The notes beneath the pieces are model-generated. The model saw nothing but the letters and a program-made list of their open reading frames with translations, had not been told where the DNA came from and made no database searches. From Streptomyces sp. I05A-00742 (lineage in GTDB: Bacteria > Actinomycetota > Actinomycetes > Streptomycetales > Streptomycetaceae): a stretch of DNA of 42,880 nt. Made by a program: the position numbers and the translations under genes. The stretch spans positions 45,477 through 88,356 of the forward strand of contig NZ_JABETO010000026.1 of NCBI RefSeq assembly GCF_013055795.1. Direction: 5' to 3'. Shown piece by piece: positions 1 to 8,315 of the stretch (position 1 is the first letter of the stretch; every line of letters begins with the position of its first letter).

Positions 1-233
1 TCAACCACCCCGATACCCTGACCAGCCGCCACAACCTCGCCGGCGCACTGGCCGGGATGGGCGAGCAAGAAGAGGCGGTACGCCTGCTGCGACAGACCCT
101 CGCTGACCGCGTCCGTGTGCTGGGCCCTGAGCACCCGCACACCGTGCGCACCCGCGACGAACTGGAGACAGCATCGGCTGCCTGGCGTGCTGCACGACGG
201 CGACAGACCTGGTTGCGCCCCTCGCGACGCTAG
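1..233 (+). CDS. TPR protein, 3' end only
   Basis: Only the last 76 codons lie in the window; the reading frame begins at base 3 and stops at TAG 231-233. The visible residues contain the kinesin-light-chain type tetratricopeptide signature: HPDTLTSRHNLAGAL, then GxxEEAVxLLRQTLADRVRVLGPEHPHTVRTRDEL. This 42-residue spacing is typical of the C-terminal TPR_10/TPR_12 arrays of large actinomycete NB-ARC or AAA-TPR proteins. These arrays bind proteins or peptides. The N-terminal effector or ATPase part is outside the window, so the specific function cannot be called. The gene ends about 440 bp before an RNA ligase in the same direction, with a lower-GC gap between them, so an operon is not shown. 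Confidence 0.75.
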   Translation, partial: NHPDTLTSRHNLAGALAGMGEQEEAVRLLRQTLADRVRVLGPEHPHTVRTRDELETASAAWRAARRRQTWLRPSRR

Positions 234-675
234 GAGCCGCCCGGTCCAGGCAGGCCGTGCTCGTCGGCGTCACCCTTGAGCCGGTGAGGTCCGGGGGGCA
301 CCGGATCCCTCCCCGTCGATCTGGGCCGGGCACCGCGGCCAGCCCGCAGCTCCTGCAGGTGTCCGATGAGGGTCTCGGTCAGGCATGCGGGCTCAGACGA
401 CCGGGAGATCGAACGCGGCGGGTTCAAGTGACGTCCTAACCCTCAAAATCTGTCAGAAGACCATGATCTGGGCTTGTTGAACCGCGAGGTTTTCGAAGGA
501 TTCACGGGCTTCGGGGTGCCAGTCCGGCAATCTCCAACAAACGAAGCATAATTGACGGTCACTGAAATTCCGGGACACCCGCTTCGTTGAACGGGCTTCT
601 GTGGCTGTCTCGCAAGTGTTGATCCTTCGGGGTCGTCATGGTGAATCTTGGTTGCCTGCGCCTTCACGGAGAGCC
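234..675. other. Intergenic, lower-GC stretch without a recognisable gene
   Basis: About 440 bp between the TPR gene and the RNA ligase. Roughly 440-670 is clearly less GC-rich than the rest of the window. Short open frames on both strands show no codon bias or motif I recognise. Together with the Tn3 remnant downstream this suggests a patch of acquired or decayed DNA. It presumably holds the ligase promoter. Confidence 0.5.
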
Positions 676-1737
676 ATGATTCTCCTCATGTTTGACGCTG
701 CGACGGCGAGTTCCGCGCTACGGCCTTATCCCAAGATCTCCGCGAGGGGAGGGCTTGGCGTGTTCGGGGTCCGGGAGTGGGTCGCAGCGGAGAAGGTGCA
801 CGGAGCACACTTTGCAGTGGTATGTGACAGCACGGGGGTTCATCCGGCCAAGCGCCGTGAGCTGCTGGGCGACGAGGCGCTGGACGGCTTCTTCGGCGTG
901 AGCAGAATCTGGCCGGTGCTGTCGGTGGCGGTGGCCCGTTTCGCCTCCGCACTGCGCAGTGCGTGGGGTGACGCTGCGGTGGTGACGATCTACGGTGAGC
1001 TGGCCGGTGGAAGTTACCCGCACCCGAATGTTCCTGCTGTTGCCGGGGCCGAGCCGGTGCAGACGGGCGTGTGGTACGCACCGGGCCTGCACTGGCTGCC
1101 GTTCGACGCATCGGTCGAGACGGCTGAGGGACGCTGCTGGATCTCTGACCGTGCTCTGCGCGGGGCCGCGGCGGCCGCAGGGCTCATCTGCCCTCCCGTG
1201 CTCGGGCGCGGCGCGCTGAACAAGCTCCAGGAACTACCGTGTGCTTTCCCCACAAGAGTTCCAGCCCTCTTCGTGCTGCCCGAATTGGTGGACAACCTGG
1301 CCGAAGGCTACGTTCTCAAACCGGCCGGCGAGTGGCTGGAGGCGGATTTCGCAGACTCGGGCATGCGTCCGGTGGTCAAGGTGAAACAAAAGTCTTTCGC
1401 GGAGGACGAGCGGTTCGACGGTGCACGTCCTTACCTGCCACCACCGCAGGGAGCGGCCGGAGTTCCCTCCTGGCTCCTGGCCCATGCGTCGGCACTCCTC
1501 ACGCCCGCTCGCGCGGCCGCAGTGGTCAGCAAGCTGGGCCCCCGCACTCCGTTGGATACCGTGGCCGAGGAGATTACCCGCGATGTATCGGAAGATCTCG
1601 CCGAAGCGCTGGGAGGCCTGGATGATGCACTTCAAGGCCATCTGCAACGAGTGCTGCTACCTGGAGCACGCTCCCTGGCGGTGTTCGATGCCGAAGACCG
1701 CTTTCCCTCCCGGACACGGAAGGGAGGCGCACGGTGA
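676..1737 (+). CDS. RNA ligase, Rnl2 (T4 RNA ligase 2-like) family
   Basis: A 353-residue protein, close to the 334 of T4 Rnl2. The nucleotidyltransferase motifs appear in order: motif I EKVHGAHF with the candidate adenylated Lys40, GELAGGSY (about 107-114) as motif III, EGYVLKP (210-216) as motif IV, and KVKQK (235-239) as motif V. The family joins nicks in RNA duplexes by an ATP-dependent lysyl-AMP route and is used in RNA repair. The C-terminal 110 residues are helical-looking and variable. The frame is open back to GTG 601. ATG 676 or ATG 688 both fit the family N-terminus (MF...YPKI), with GGAGAG at 668-673 as the only Shine-Dalgarno, 2 or 14 nt away, so the start is uncertain. The stop overlaps a following GTG (GTGA), implying a coupled second gene. 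A Tn3 remnant lies just beyond. Confidence 0.85.
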   Translation: MILLMFDAATASSALRPYPKISARGGLGVFGVREWVAAEKVHGAHFAVVCDSTGVHPAKRRELLGDEALDGFFGVSRIWPVLSVAVARFASALRSAWGDAAVVTIYGELAGGSYPHPNVPAVAGAEPVQTGVWYAPGLHWLPFDASVETAEGRCWISDRALRGAAAAAGLICPPVLGRGALNKLQELPCAFPTRVPALFVLPELVDNLAEGYVLKPAGEWLEADFADSGMRPVVKVKQKSFAEDERFDGARPYLPPPQGAAGVPSWLLAHASALLTPARAAAVVSKLGPRTPLDTVAEEITRDVSEDLAEALGGLDDALQGHLQRVLLPGARSLAVFDAEDRFPSRTRKGGAR

Positions 1738-1895
1738 CGACAGCACAGTCGCCTTGGGAAAGACACCGTGAGAAAAGGCCATCAGTAGGTGCAGCTGGTC
1801 GGATCTGGTTGGATGACGTGCCCGCCTTCTACTCCAGGCGCTGGCGTCCTCGGGAGTATTTGGGCCAGGTAGGTTCTGGGCGGCGAACTCCGTAA
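1734..1895 (+). pseudogene. Short ORF coupled to the RNA ligase, probably truncated gene start
   Basis: A 53-residue frame begins at GTG 1734, which overlaps the ligase stop as GTGA, the usual arrangement of translationally coupled genes. It starts MTTAQSPWERHREKRPS and continues with RIWLDDVPAFYSRRW before a TAA at 1893. I do not recognise a family. The frame ends only 34 bp before the Tn3 transposase remnant, so it is plausibly the 5' stub of a gene cut off by transposon insertion or deletion. It could also be a genuine small protein or a chance frame. Confidence 0.4.
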
Positions 1896-1928
1896 CACCA
1901 CCGACCCGGCCTGCCCATCGTCTCTCTA

Positions 1929-2440
1929 TCACGCTGCCACCCCGTCACCGAGCGCACTGAAGTCGATATCCAGGTGGGCGGCATAGTCGCCGGGTGTGAT
2001 GCCGAGTTCGTGGGTGGAATACTCGCCGAATCGCTTGGCGTGCTCGGTCAGATAGGGGGAGACCCTGCAGGAGGTCGAGCGGATCGACGGGGCGGCCCTC
2101 GGCCAGCAGCTCGCGAATCACGTCGGCGATGTCCAGGGTGTTGTGGAAACTCAGCAAGTTGGCCGGCTGGGAGGTGAACTTCACGTCCTTTTCCTGCTCA
2201 ACCGGGTCGTCCGCCGTCACCGTGCTGTGCTGGCCGAAGCGCACCCGGTCCGAGAAGCCGTTGAACGCCTCGACCTCGTTGGTCGCCGCCATCACCCGGG
2301 ACCTGAGCGGCACGGTTCGAGAGGTAACACAGCAGCTGGACGGTGCGGATCACCTTGCCGACCTCACGGAAGGCCGTGTAGGCGCCGCAGCTTCGGTGAT
2401 GAGTCCGGAACGTGGTCTCACGCCTTCAAGATCATCCCAC
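1929..2440 (-). pseudogene. Tn3-family transposase remnant (C-terminal part, frameshifted)
   Basis: The minus strand encodes pieces of the Tn3 TnpA C-terminus in three frames. These are AYTAFREVGKVIRTVQLL (about 2320-2375), then RVMAATNEVEAFNGFSD through DPVEQEKDVKF and NTLDIADVIRELLAEG (about 2070-2305), then SPYLTEHAKRFGEYSTHELG with the final DIDFSAL and a TGA at 1929-1931. The shifts fall near 2310 and near 2065, where one extra G restores the family sequence; the part above about 2375 is more degraded. DDE residues upstream are absent. Without an intact frame it cannot encode a transposase. I did not find the 38-bp Tn3 terminal repeat. The remnant sits between the ligase locus and the sugar operon and marks an old insertion or recombination boundary. 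Confidence 0.85.
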
Positions 2441-2494
2441 TGCCCCTTCTCGGCTCGCCTTGGCTGGACCCCCTGCCGGCCCCCCTGCCCGGCC

Positions 2495-3436
2495 CTACCG
2501 TCCCGCCTCCGGCAGCTCGTCCGTCGTCGGGTAGGACGGCTGCGCGCCCGGCTTCGTCACCGAGGCGGCGGCCACCCGTACGGCGAACCGGGCCGCGTCC
2601 GCGAGCGTGGTGCCCCGGGCCAGGCGGGCGGCCAGGGCGCCGGTGAAGGCGTCGCCCGCCCCCGTGGTGTCGACCGCGCGCACCTCGATGCCGGGAACGG
2701 CCACGGGGTCCGCGGCTGTGGCGTCCAGGACCAGGGCGCCGGCGGCGCCCAGGGTGACCACGACCGAACGGGCGCCGCGCTCCCGGAGGGCCCGTGCCCA
2801 GGCGGCCGGGTCGCCGTCCCCGGCGCCGGACAGCAGCCGCGCCTCGTGCTCGTTGACGACGAGCGGGTCGGCCGCCGCGAGCAGCGACGGATCGAGCTCG
2901 GGGGGCACGGGGGAGGGGTTGACGACCACCCGCGTCCCGGTGTCGACCGCGAGCGCGGCGGCCGCCCGGACGGTCGCCGGCGGGATCTCCAACTGCAGGG
3001 AGACCACGGCCGAGGCGGCGACGACCGGCCGGGCCGCCGCCACGTCCTCCGGGGAGAGGAGGGCGTTGGCACCGGGCGAGACGACGATCGTGTTGTCGCC
3101 GTCCGGACCGACGACGATCATCGCCGTGCCGGTCCTGGCGCCCGCGACGACGCGCACATGACCGGTGTCGACCCCGGCCGCCCGCTGCGCGTCCAGCAGC
3201 AGCCCGCCGTACGCGTCGTCACCCACGCCCGCCAGCAAGGCGGTCCGGGCGCCGAGGCGGGCGGCCGCCGCGGCCTGGTTGGCGCCCTTGCCGCCGGACG
3301 ACTCCACGAGGTCCGTGCCCAGCACGGTCTCGCCCGGCCCGGGGCGCCGGTCCACCCGGACCGTCAGGTCCGCGTTGGCCGAACCGATCACCAGCACGTC
3401 GTACGCCCGGTTCCCGTCGCTGTCGCTCGTCATCAT
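2495..3436 (-). CDS. rbsK: Ribokinase (PfkB family)
   Basis: A 313-residue PfkB-type sugar kinase that would phosphorylate D-ribose to ribose 5-phosphate with ATP. Visible motifs are the N-terminal VIGSANADL followed by the substrate-binding SSGGKGANQAAAAARLG (about 46-62), and the C-terminal DTTGAGDAFTGAL signature whose Asp is the catalytic base. Length matches E. coli RbsK (309). Two adjacent ATGs (3436, 3433) follow GGAGAC; the second has the better spacing. It is the last gene of the minus-strand sugar operon, 133 bp after the binding-protein gene, so it could have some independent expression. Its 3' side faces the Tn3 remnant. Other PfkB substrates such as a nucleoside cannot be excluded from sequence alone. 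Confidence 0.9.
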   Translation of the reverse strand: MMTSDSDGNRAYDVLVIGSANADLTVRVDRRPGPGETVLGTDLVESSGGKGANQAAAAARLGARTALLAGVGDDAYGGLLLDAQRAAGVDTGHVRVVAGARTGTAMIVVGPDGDNTIVVSPGANALLSPEDVAAARPVVAASAVVSLQLEIPPATVRAAAALAVDTGTRVVVNPSPVPPELDPSLLAAADPLVVNEHEARLLSGAGDGDPAAWARALRERGARSVVVTLGAAGALVLDATAADPVAVPGIEVRAVDTTGAGDAFTGALAARLARGTTLADAARFAVRVAAASVTKPGAQPSYPTTDELPEAGR

Positions 3437-3569
3437 GTCTCCGGTTCCTGGTCCTTCTTGTTCATCTCGTTCCCGGTCGTCCGCCGGGGCCGTCCGGCGT
3501 GAGCCATCTTGCGTCAGCCGCCCCGTGTGAGCCGCCCCGCGCCAGCCGCCCCGCGTACGCCGCCCACCC

Positions 3570-4487
3570 TCACTCGTCGAACCCCGCCGCGTTCTTCCGC
3601 GTCACCAGCACCACCGGCACCTTCACCGTCTTCGGCAGCCGCTCGCCCTTCGCGGCCCGGACCGCCCGGTCCACCGCCTGCCGGCCCAGCAGCTCGGGCT
3701 GCTGGGCGACGGTCGCCGTCAGGGCGCCGTCGCGCACGGCGGCGATTCCGTCGGGCGTGCCGTCGAAGCCCACGACCTTCACCGTCCGGCCCGACGCGGA
3801 GCCCAGGGCCTTGGCCGCGCCGAGCGCCATCTCGTCGTTGGCGGCGAAGACCCCGGTCAGACCGCGGTGCGCCTGGAGGAGGTTGGTCATCACGTCCATG
3901 CCCTTGGTGCGGTCGAAGTCGGCGGGCTGGCGGGCGACCACCTCGATGCCGGGGAACGCCCTGATCCCGTCCTCGAACCCCTTGCCCCGTTCGCGGGCGG
4001 CGGACGTACCGGGCTGCCCCTCCAGGACGACGACCTTCCCCCGGCCGCCCAGGGACCCGGCGAGTGTCCTGGCGGCCAGCCGCCCGCCCTCGACGTTGTC
4101 GGAGGCGATCGTCGTGCCCACCGTGCCGCCGTTGACCCCGCGGTTGATGGAGATCACCGGGACGTCCGCGCGGTTGGCCACGCCCACCGCGGGGACGGCG
4201 GCGTCGGAGTCGACCGGGTTGATGATGGCGGCCTTCACGTTCTGGCTGGTGAACGTCTCCATCTGGTTGATCTGCTGGGACGGGTCGTTCTGCGCGTCCG
4301 TGATGTTGATCTTCAGCCCGCGGGCCTTCGCCTCGGCCTGCGCGCCCTTCTTGATGCCCACGAAGAACGGGTTGTTCATGGTCGACAGGGCCAGACCGAG
4401 ATCGGTGTTCCCGCCGCGGTCGCACCCGGTGGTGCTCAGCCCCAGCCCGAGCAGCAGCAGAGCGGCCGCCACACCCCGCCCCCTCAT
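3570..4487 (-). CDS. rbsB: Ribose-type ABC transporter substrate-binding lipoprotein
   Basis: A 305-residue periplasmic-binding-protein-like lipoprotein (Peripla_BP_4 type). An N-terminal hydrophobic stretch ends in a lipobox-like LSTTGC, so the Cys near residue 22 would be lipidated and the protein anchored outside the membrane. The mature part has family hallmarks: ALSTMNNPFFVGIKKGAQAEA, a DAQND segment, NPVDSDAAVPAV in the hinge, ISINRGV, and VFAANDEMALGA near the C-terminus. Start ATG 4487 overlaps the rbsC stop as ATGA (4484-4487), showing translational coupling. It would deliver ribose or a related sugar to the RbsC/RbsA permease. A longer frame extends upstream, but the signal sequence and the overlap define this start. 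Confidence 0.9.
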   Translation of the reverse strand: MRGRGVAAALLLLGLGLSTTGCDRGGNTDLGLALSTMNNPFFVGIKKGAQAEAKARGLKINITDAQNDPSQQINQMETFTSQNVKAAIINPVDSDAAVPAVGVANRADVPVISINRGVNGGTVGTTIASDNVEGGRLAARTLAGSLGGRGKVVVLEGQPGTSAARERGKGFEDGIRAFPGIEVVARQPADFDRTKGMDVMTNLLQAHRGLTGVFAANDEMALGAAKALGSASGRTVKVVGFDGTPDGIAAVRDGALTATVAQQPELLGRQAVDRAVRAAKGERLPKTVKVPVVLVTRKNAAGFDE

Positions 4488-5461
4488 CGCGCGCTCCGGC
4501 GGCGCAGCGTGTCCAGCAGCACGGCCACCGCGATGACCAGGCCCGTGGCCACCTGCTGCCAGAAGGCCGACACGCTCAGCAGATTGAGGCCGTTGCGCAG
4601 CACCGCGAGGATCAGGGCGCCGATCAGCGTGCCGGACGCCTTGCCGGACCCGCCGGACAGGCTGGCCCCGCCGATGACGACGGCGGCGATCGCGTCCAGC
4701 TCGTACCCCGTCGCCGCCTGGGGCTGGGCGGAGGTCAGCCGGGCGGCCAGGACGATCCCGGCGACCGCGGCGAACAGCCCGGAGAGCGCGTAGACGACCA
4801 GCTTGCGGCGCTTGACGTCGATGCCCGACAGCCGCGCCGCCTCCTCGTTGCCGCCGATCGCGAACATGGCCCGGCCCGTGTACGTACGGCCCAGCACCAG
4901 CGCCGCCAGCAGCCCCATCGCCGCCATGACCAGCACCGGCACCGGCAGCCAGCCGCCCAGCGTGTCGCCGAGCCGGCTCACGGAGGACGGGAAGGCGATC
5001 GGGGAGCCCCCCGATATGACCAGGGCGAGCCCGCGGCCCACCGACAGCATGGCCAGGGTGGCGATGAACGCCGGCAGCCTCCCGTACGCCACCAGCGCAC
5101 CGGAGACCAGCCCCGCCACCGCGCCGACGGCCAGTCCCAGCAGGACCGCCACCACCACGGGAAGCCCCTGCGAGGTGGCTGCCCAGGCGACCACGGTGGC
5201 GGAGAGCGCCGCCACCGAACCCACCGACAGGTCGATGCCCGCCGACACGATCACGAACGTCACGCCGAACGCGAGGATCGCCGTGACCGACGCCTGGACC
5301 CCGACGTTCAGCAGGTTCTGCCCGTGCAGGAAATCCTTCGACAGCGCCGCCATCACCACGACCAGCGCGATCAGACCGCCCAACGGGCCGTTGCGCAGCA
5401 CCGCCCGCGTGAACCACTGTGCCGGGCCGGTCCCCGGCACCCGCATCACCTCAGCCGACAT
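4484..5461 (-). CDS. rbsC: Ribose-type ABC transporter permease
   Basis: A 325-residue integral membrane permease of the BPD_transp_2 family (E. coli RbsC has 321). It shows repeated hydrophobic segments and the family motif VIVSAGIDLSVGSVAALSA (about 70-88), plus AVVIGGASLSGGSGKASGT near the C-terminal half, a conserved cytoplasmic loop that contacts the ATPase. Start ATG 5461 lies inside the 3' end of rbsA (11-bp overlap), and the stop overlaps the rbsB start. The three transporter genes are therefore tightly coupled. It would form the membrane channel for sugar import as a dimer. Confidence 0.92.
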   Translation of the reverse strand: MSAEVMRVPGTGPAQWFTRAVLRNGPLGGLIALVVVMAALSKDFLHGQNLLNVGVQASVTAILAFGVTFVIVSAGIDLSVGSVAALSATVVAWAATSQGLPVVVAVLLGLAVGAVAGLVSGALVAYGRLPAFIATLAMLSVGRGLALVISGGSPIAFPSSVSRLGDTLGGWLPVPVLVMAAMGLLAALVLGRTYTGRAMFAIGGNEEAARLSGIDVKRRKLVVYALSGLFAAVAGIVLAARLTSAQPQAATGYELDAIAAVVIGGASLSGGSGKASGTLIGALILAVLRNGLNLLSVSAFWQQVATGLVIAVAVLLDTLRRRSAR

Positions 5462-7061
5462 CGGAGCCCTCCATCGCGCTCTCGTTCCCCGTCACCGCAC
5501 CGCCCGCGTTCCGGACGGCCAGCTCCATCACGGCGTCCTGGGCGGCGGGACTCTGATCGCCGCCCGGCACCTCGCCCACGACGCGGCCCTGCGCCATCAC
5601 CAGCACCCGGTCGCTCATTCCCAGTACCTCCGGCAGGTCGCTGGAGATCATCAGCACCCCGCAGCCCGCCGCCGTCAGCTCGTTGACGAGCCGGTAGATC
5701 TCCACCTTGGCGCCGACGTCGACGCCGCGCGTCGGCTCGTCCAGGATCAGCAGCCGGACCCCGGCCAGCAGCCACTTGCCGATGACGATCTTCTGCTGGT
5801 TGCCGCCGGACAGCGTCCGCGCCGACTGTTCGAGACCGCTCATCCGCACCTTCAGCCGGTCGGCCATCGCCGCCGCCTCCCGGCGCTGAGCCCGCCGGTC
5901 GACGAACCCCGCACGGGTGTCCCGGTCGAGCCGCGCCAGCGTCAGGTTGTCGTCCAACGGCGCGTCCAGCAGCAGTCCCTGGGCCTTGCGGTCCTCGGGG
6001 ACCAGGCCGACGCCGGCCCGCATGGCGGCCCGGACGTCACCCGGGCGCAGCGCCCGGCCGTCCACCTCGACCGTCCCGGCCGTGTACCGGTCCACGCCGA
6101 ACACGGCCCGCGCCACCTCGGTGCGGCCCGCGCCCACCAGCCCGGCCAGGCCCACGACCTCCCCGGCGCGCACCTCGAAACCCACGTCCTCGAAGCCCGG
6201 GGCGCCGTCCGCGCCCCGCCGGGTGAGCGCCCGAACCCTCAGCAGTGGCGCACCGGGTTCGGTGCGGCGGCGCGGGTACTGCTCGGTGATGTCACGGCCC
6301 ACCATCAGCCGGATCAGCTCGTCCTCCGGCGTGGACGCGGGCACCTCGGCCACGCTGCGGCCATCCCGGAGGACGGTCACCCGGTCGCCGAGCGCCGCTA
6401 TCTCCTCCAGGTGGTGGGTGATGAAGACGATCCCGACGCCGCTGTCGCGCAGTTCGCGGACGATGCCGAAGAGCGTCGCGACCTCCCCGGAGGTGAGGAC
6501 CGCCGTCGGCTCGTCCATGACGAGCACGCGGGCGTCCAGGCTCAGCGCCTTGGCGATCTCCACCATCTGAAGCTGGGCGATGCCCAGCCCGGCCACCGGC
6601 GCCGTCGGGGGCACGCGGAGGCGGACGCGGTCGAGCAGCCGCGCCGCACGGGCGTTCATTTTCCGCCGGTCCACCAGTCCGAGGCGGGTGCGCGGCTGCC
6701 GGCCGAGGAAGACGTTCTCGGCGACCGTCAGCCCCGGGACCAGGTTGAACTCCTGGTGGATGGTGGCGATCCCGAGCCGCTCCGCGTCCTGCGCGGAGCG
6801 GACGGCCACCTCCTCGCCGGCCACCAGGATGCGGCCCGTGTCGGGGCGGTGGGCGCCGGCGAGCATCTTGATGAGGGTGCTCTTGCCGGCCCCGTTCTCG
6901 CCGAGCAGGACGTGCACCTCACCCGCCGTCAGGCGCAGGTCCACGCCGTCCAGGGCCTTCACCCCGGGGAAGGACTTGGTCACGCCCTCCACGCGCAGCA
7001 GTTCCGCGCGCTCGGGCGGATCCTCGCGGCCGTCCCGCACGTCGCCGTTGACGCCGGTCAT
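5451..7061 (-). CDS. rbsA: Ribose-type ABC transporter, double ATP-binding protein
   Basis: A 536-residue ATPase with two ABC domains in one chain, as in all RbsA/MglA/AraG sugar importers (E. coli RbsA has 501; the extra length is mostly at the N-terminus). Domain 1 has Walker A GENGAGKS (54-61), the variant signature IAQLQMVEIAKAL and Walker B VLVMDEPT. Domain 2 has the family-typical degenerate Walker A (GLVGAGRTE), signature LSGGNQQK and Walker B LLILDEPTRGVDVGAK. The start ATG is preceded by AGGAGAGG. It lies 48 bp after the lacI-type gene and overlaps rbsC by 11 bp, so it belongs to one transcript. Confidence 0.93.
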   Translation of the reverse strand: MTGVNGDVRDGREDPPERAELLRVEGVTKSFPGVKALDGVDLRLTAGEVHVLLGENGAGKSTLIKMLAGAHRPDTGRILVAGEEVAVRSAQDAERLGIATIHQEFNLVPGLTVAENVFLGRQPRTRLGLVDRRKMNARAARLLDRVRLRVPPTAPVAGLGIAQLQMVEIAKALSLDARVLVMDEPTAVLTSGEVATLFGIVRELRDSGVGIVFITHHLEEIAALGDRVTVLRDGRSVAEVPASTPEDELIRLMVGRDITEQYPRRRTEPGAPLLRVRALTRRGADGAPGFEDVGFEVRAGEVVGLAGLVGAGRTEVARAVFGVDRYTAGTVEVDGRALRPGDVRAAMRAGVGLVPEDRKAQGLLLDAPLDDNLTLARLDRDTRAGFVDRRAQRREAAAMADRLKVRMSGLEQSARTLSGGNQQKIVIGKWLLAGVRLLILDEPTRGVDVGAKVEIYRLVNELTAAGCGVLMISSDLPEVLGMSDRVLVMAQGRVVGEVPGGDQSPAAQDAVMELAVRNAGGAVTGNESAMEGSDVG

Positions 7062-7109
7062 ACGCCTCTCCTCGTTCCGTGGCCGTCGGCCGGCCGTGCC
7101 GTTGCTCCG

Positions 7110-8129
7110 TCACCCCTCCAACGGGCGCCGTAAGGGCGCCGGTTCGCCGCACGAGCGGCGCACCACCAGCCGCGCCGACAACAGGACGGAATCGGCGGGC
7201 CGCCCCTCGACGCGCTCCAGCAGGGTGTGCACCGCCGCCCTGCCCAGCTCCCGCGTCGGCTGGGCCACCGCGGTGAGCGGCGGGTCGGTGTGCGCGAACC
7301 AGGCGACGTCGTCGTACGCGACCAGCGCCACGTCGTCCGGGACGCGCAGCCCCCGCGCCCTGATCTCGTCCAGCGCGCCGAGGGCCATCAGGTTGTCGGC
7401 GGCCAGCACGGCGTCCGGCGGGTCCGGCAGGCCGAGCAGGTCCCGCATCACCCGGCGGCCCCCGTCGGGCGTCAGGTCCGGCGAGGCCCTGGCCCGCTCC
7501 GGCGGCAGCGCGATGCCGTGCGCGGCGAGCGCCTCGCGGAAGCACTCCAGCCGCTCGTCCCCCACCGGGGTGCCGGCCGGAGCGATGATCACGGCCGGCC
7601 GGCGCCGCCCCAACGCCGCCAAGTGCGCGGCGAGTTCGGTCAGCGCCGTGCGCCCCTCGGCCCGGACGCACGGGGCCGCCACCCCGGGCACCGACCGGTC
7701 CAGCAGGACCAGCGGGGTGTCGGAGGCGACGATCTCGCGCAGCACCTCCGAGCCGGTACCGGCCGAGCTGACCATCAGGCCGTCGATACGGCGGTCCAGC
7801 AGGGTGCGGAGGTGGTCGTCCTGCTGGGCCGGGCTCTCCCCGGCGTTGCCGATGATCAGGCTGTAGCCGAGCCGCCGGGCCTCCTGCTCGACGGCGTCGG
7901 CCAGTTCGGTGAAGAACGTGTTCCGCAGGTCGCTGATGACCAGGCCCAGCGTCCTGGTGCGCGCCGTGCGCAGCGCCCGCGCCACGACGTTGGGCCGGTA
8001 GCCGAGCTCGGCGACGGCGGCCAGGACGCGGTCGCGGGTCTCGGCCACGGGCGAGCGGCCGTTCAGCACCCGCGACACCGTGGCGACGGAGACTCCGGCC
8101 CGGTCGGCCACGTCCTTGATGGTCGCCAT
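7110..8129 (-). CDS. LacI-family regulator of the ribose operon
   Basis: A 339-residue LacI/GalR repressor. The N-terminal helix-turn-helix and hinge helix are complete (ATIKDVADRAGVSVATVSRVLNG, residues 2-24), followed by a periplasmic-binding-protein-like effector domain with LGLVISDLRNTFFTELADAVE and IDGLMVSSA. It is the first gene of the minus-strand sugar operon, so it probably controls itself and rbsACBK, releasing DNA when a sugar ligand binds. Two copies of a TAATCG-type operator lie 21-54 bp upstream of its start. RbsR-like function is inferred from context; the ligand is not proven. Confidence 0.9.
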   Translation of the reverse strand: MATIKDVADRAGVSVATVSRVLNGRSPVAETRDRVLAAVAELGYRPNVVARALRTARTRTLGLVISDLRNTFFTELADAVEQEARRLGYSLIIGNAGESPAQQDDHLRTLLDRRIDGLMVSSAGTGSEVLREIVASDTPLVLLDRSVPGVAAPCVRAEGRTALTELAAHLAALGRRRPAVIIAPAGTPVGDERLECFREALAAHGIALPPERARASPDLTPDGGRRVMRDLLGLPDPPDAVLAADNLMALGALDEIRARGLRVPDDVALVAYDDVAWFAHTDPPLTAVAQPTRELGRAAVHTLLERVEGRPADSVLLSARLVVRRSCGEPAPLRRPLEG

Positions 8130-8149
8130 GGGCCGCCCTCCGTGGGTGT

Positions 8150-8183
8150 GTAATCGTTTTCGCGAGGACAGGTAATCGATTAC
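8150..8183. promoter_or_regulatory. Double LacI-type operator
   Basis: A perfect 12-bp palindrome GTAATCGATTAC at 8172-8183 and a 10/12 match GTAATCGTTTTC at 8150-8161, centres 22 bp apart, about two helical turns. The central CG flanked by A/T matches the architecture of LacI/GalR-family operators. It stands between the divergent lacI-type gene (start 8129) and the flavin oxidase gene (start 8316), so it could act on both. AT-rich sequence in such GC-rich DNA makes chance unlikely. Confidence 0.75.
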
Positions 8184-8315
8184 ACGGCGGTGGCGTCAAG
8201 GGATGGCCGCAGTGGCCCACGTCACATCAGCCGCGTCGCGGGACATCCGACGCGTCTCGGCGCACGTCCGATTCGTGCAAGACCCGGCCCGCCTTCCCTG
8301 GCTACGTTCCCCCGC

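Noticed and set aside
420..432. GTTCAAGTG near 421-429, identical to one arm of the candidate StrR site
   Set aside because: There is no inverted partner at 11 nt and no related gene nearby, so coincidence is likely.
440..670. Low-GC segment considered as an insertion-sequence end
   Set aside because: No terminal inverted repeats, target duplication or transposase motif could be recognised.
4803..7133. A 776-residue plus-strand open frame
   Set aside because: Antisense to rbsC and rbsA, which are unambiguous; long empty frames are expected in DNA this GC-rich.
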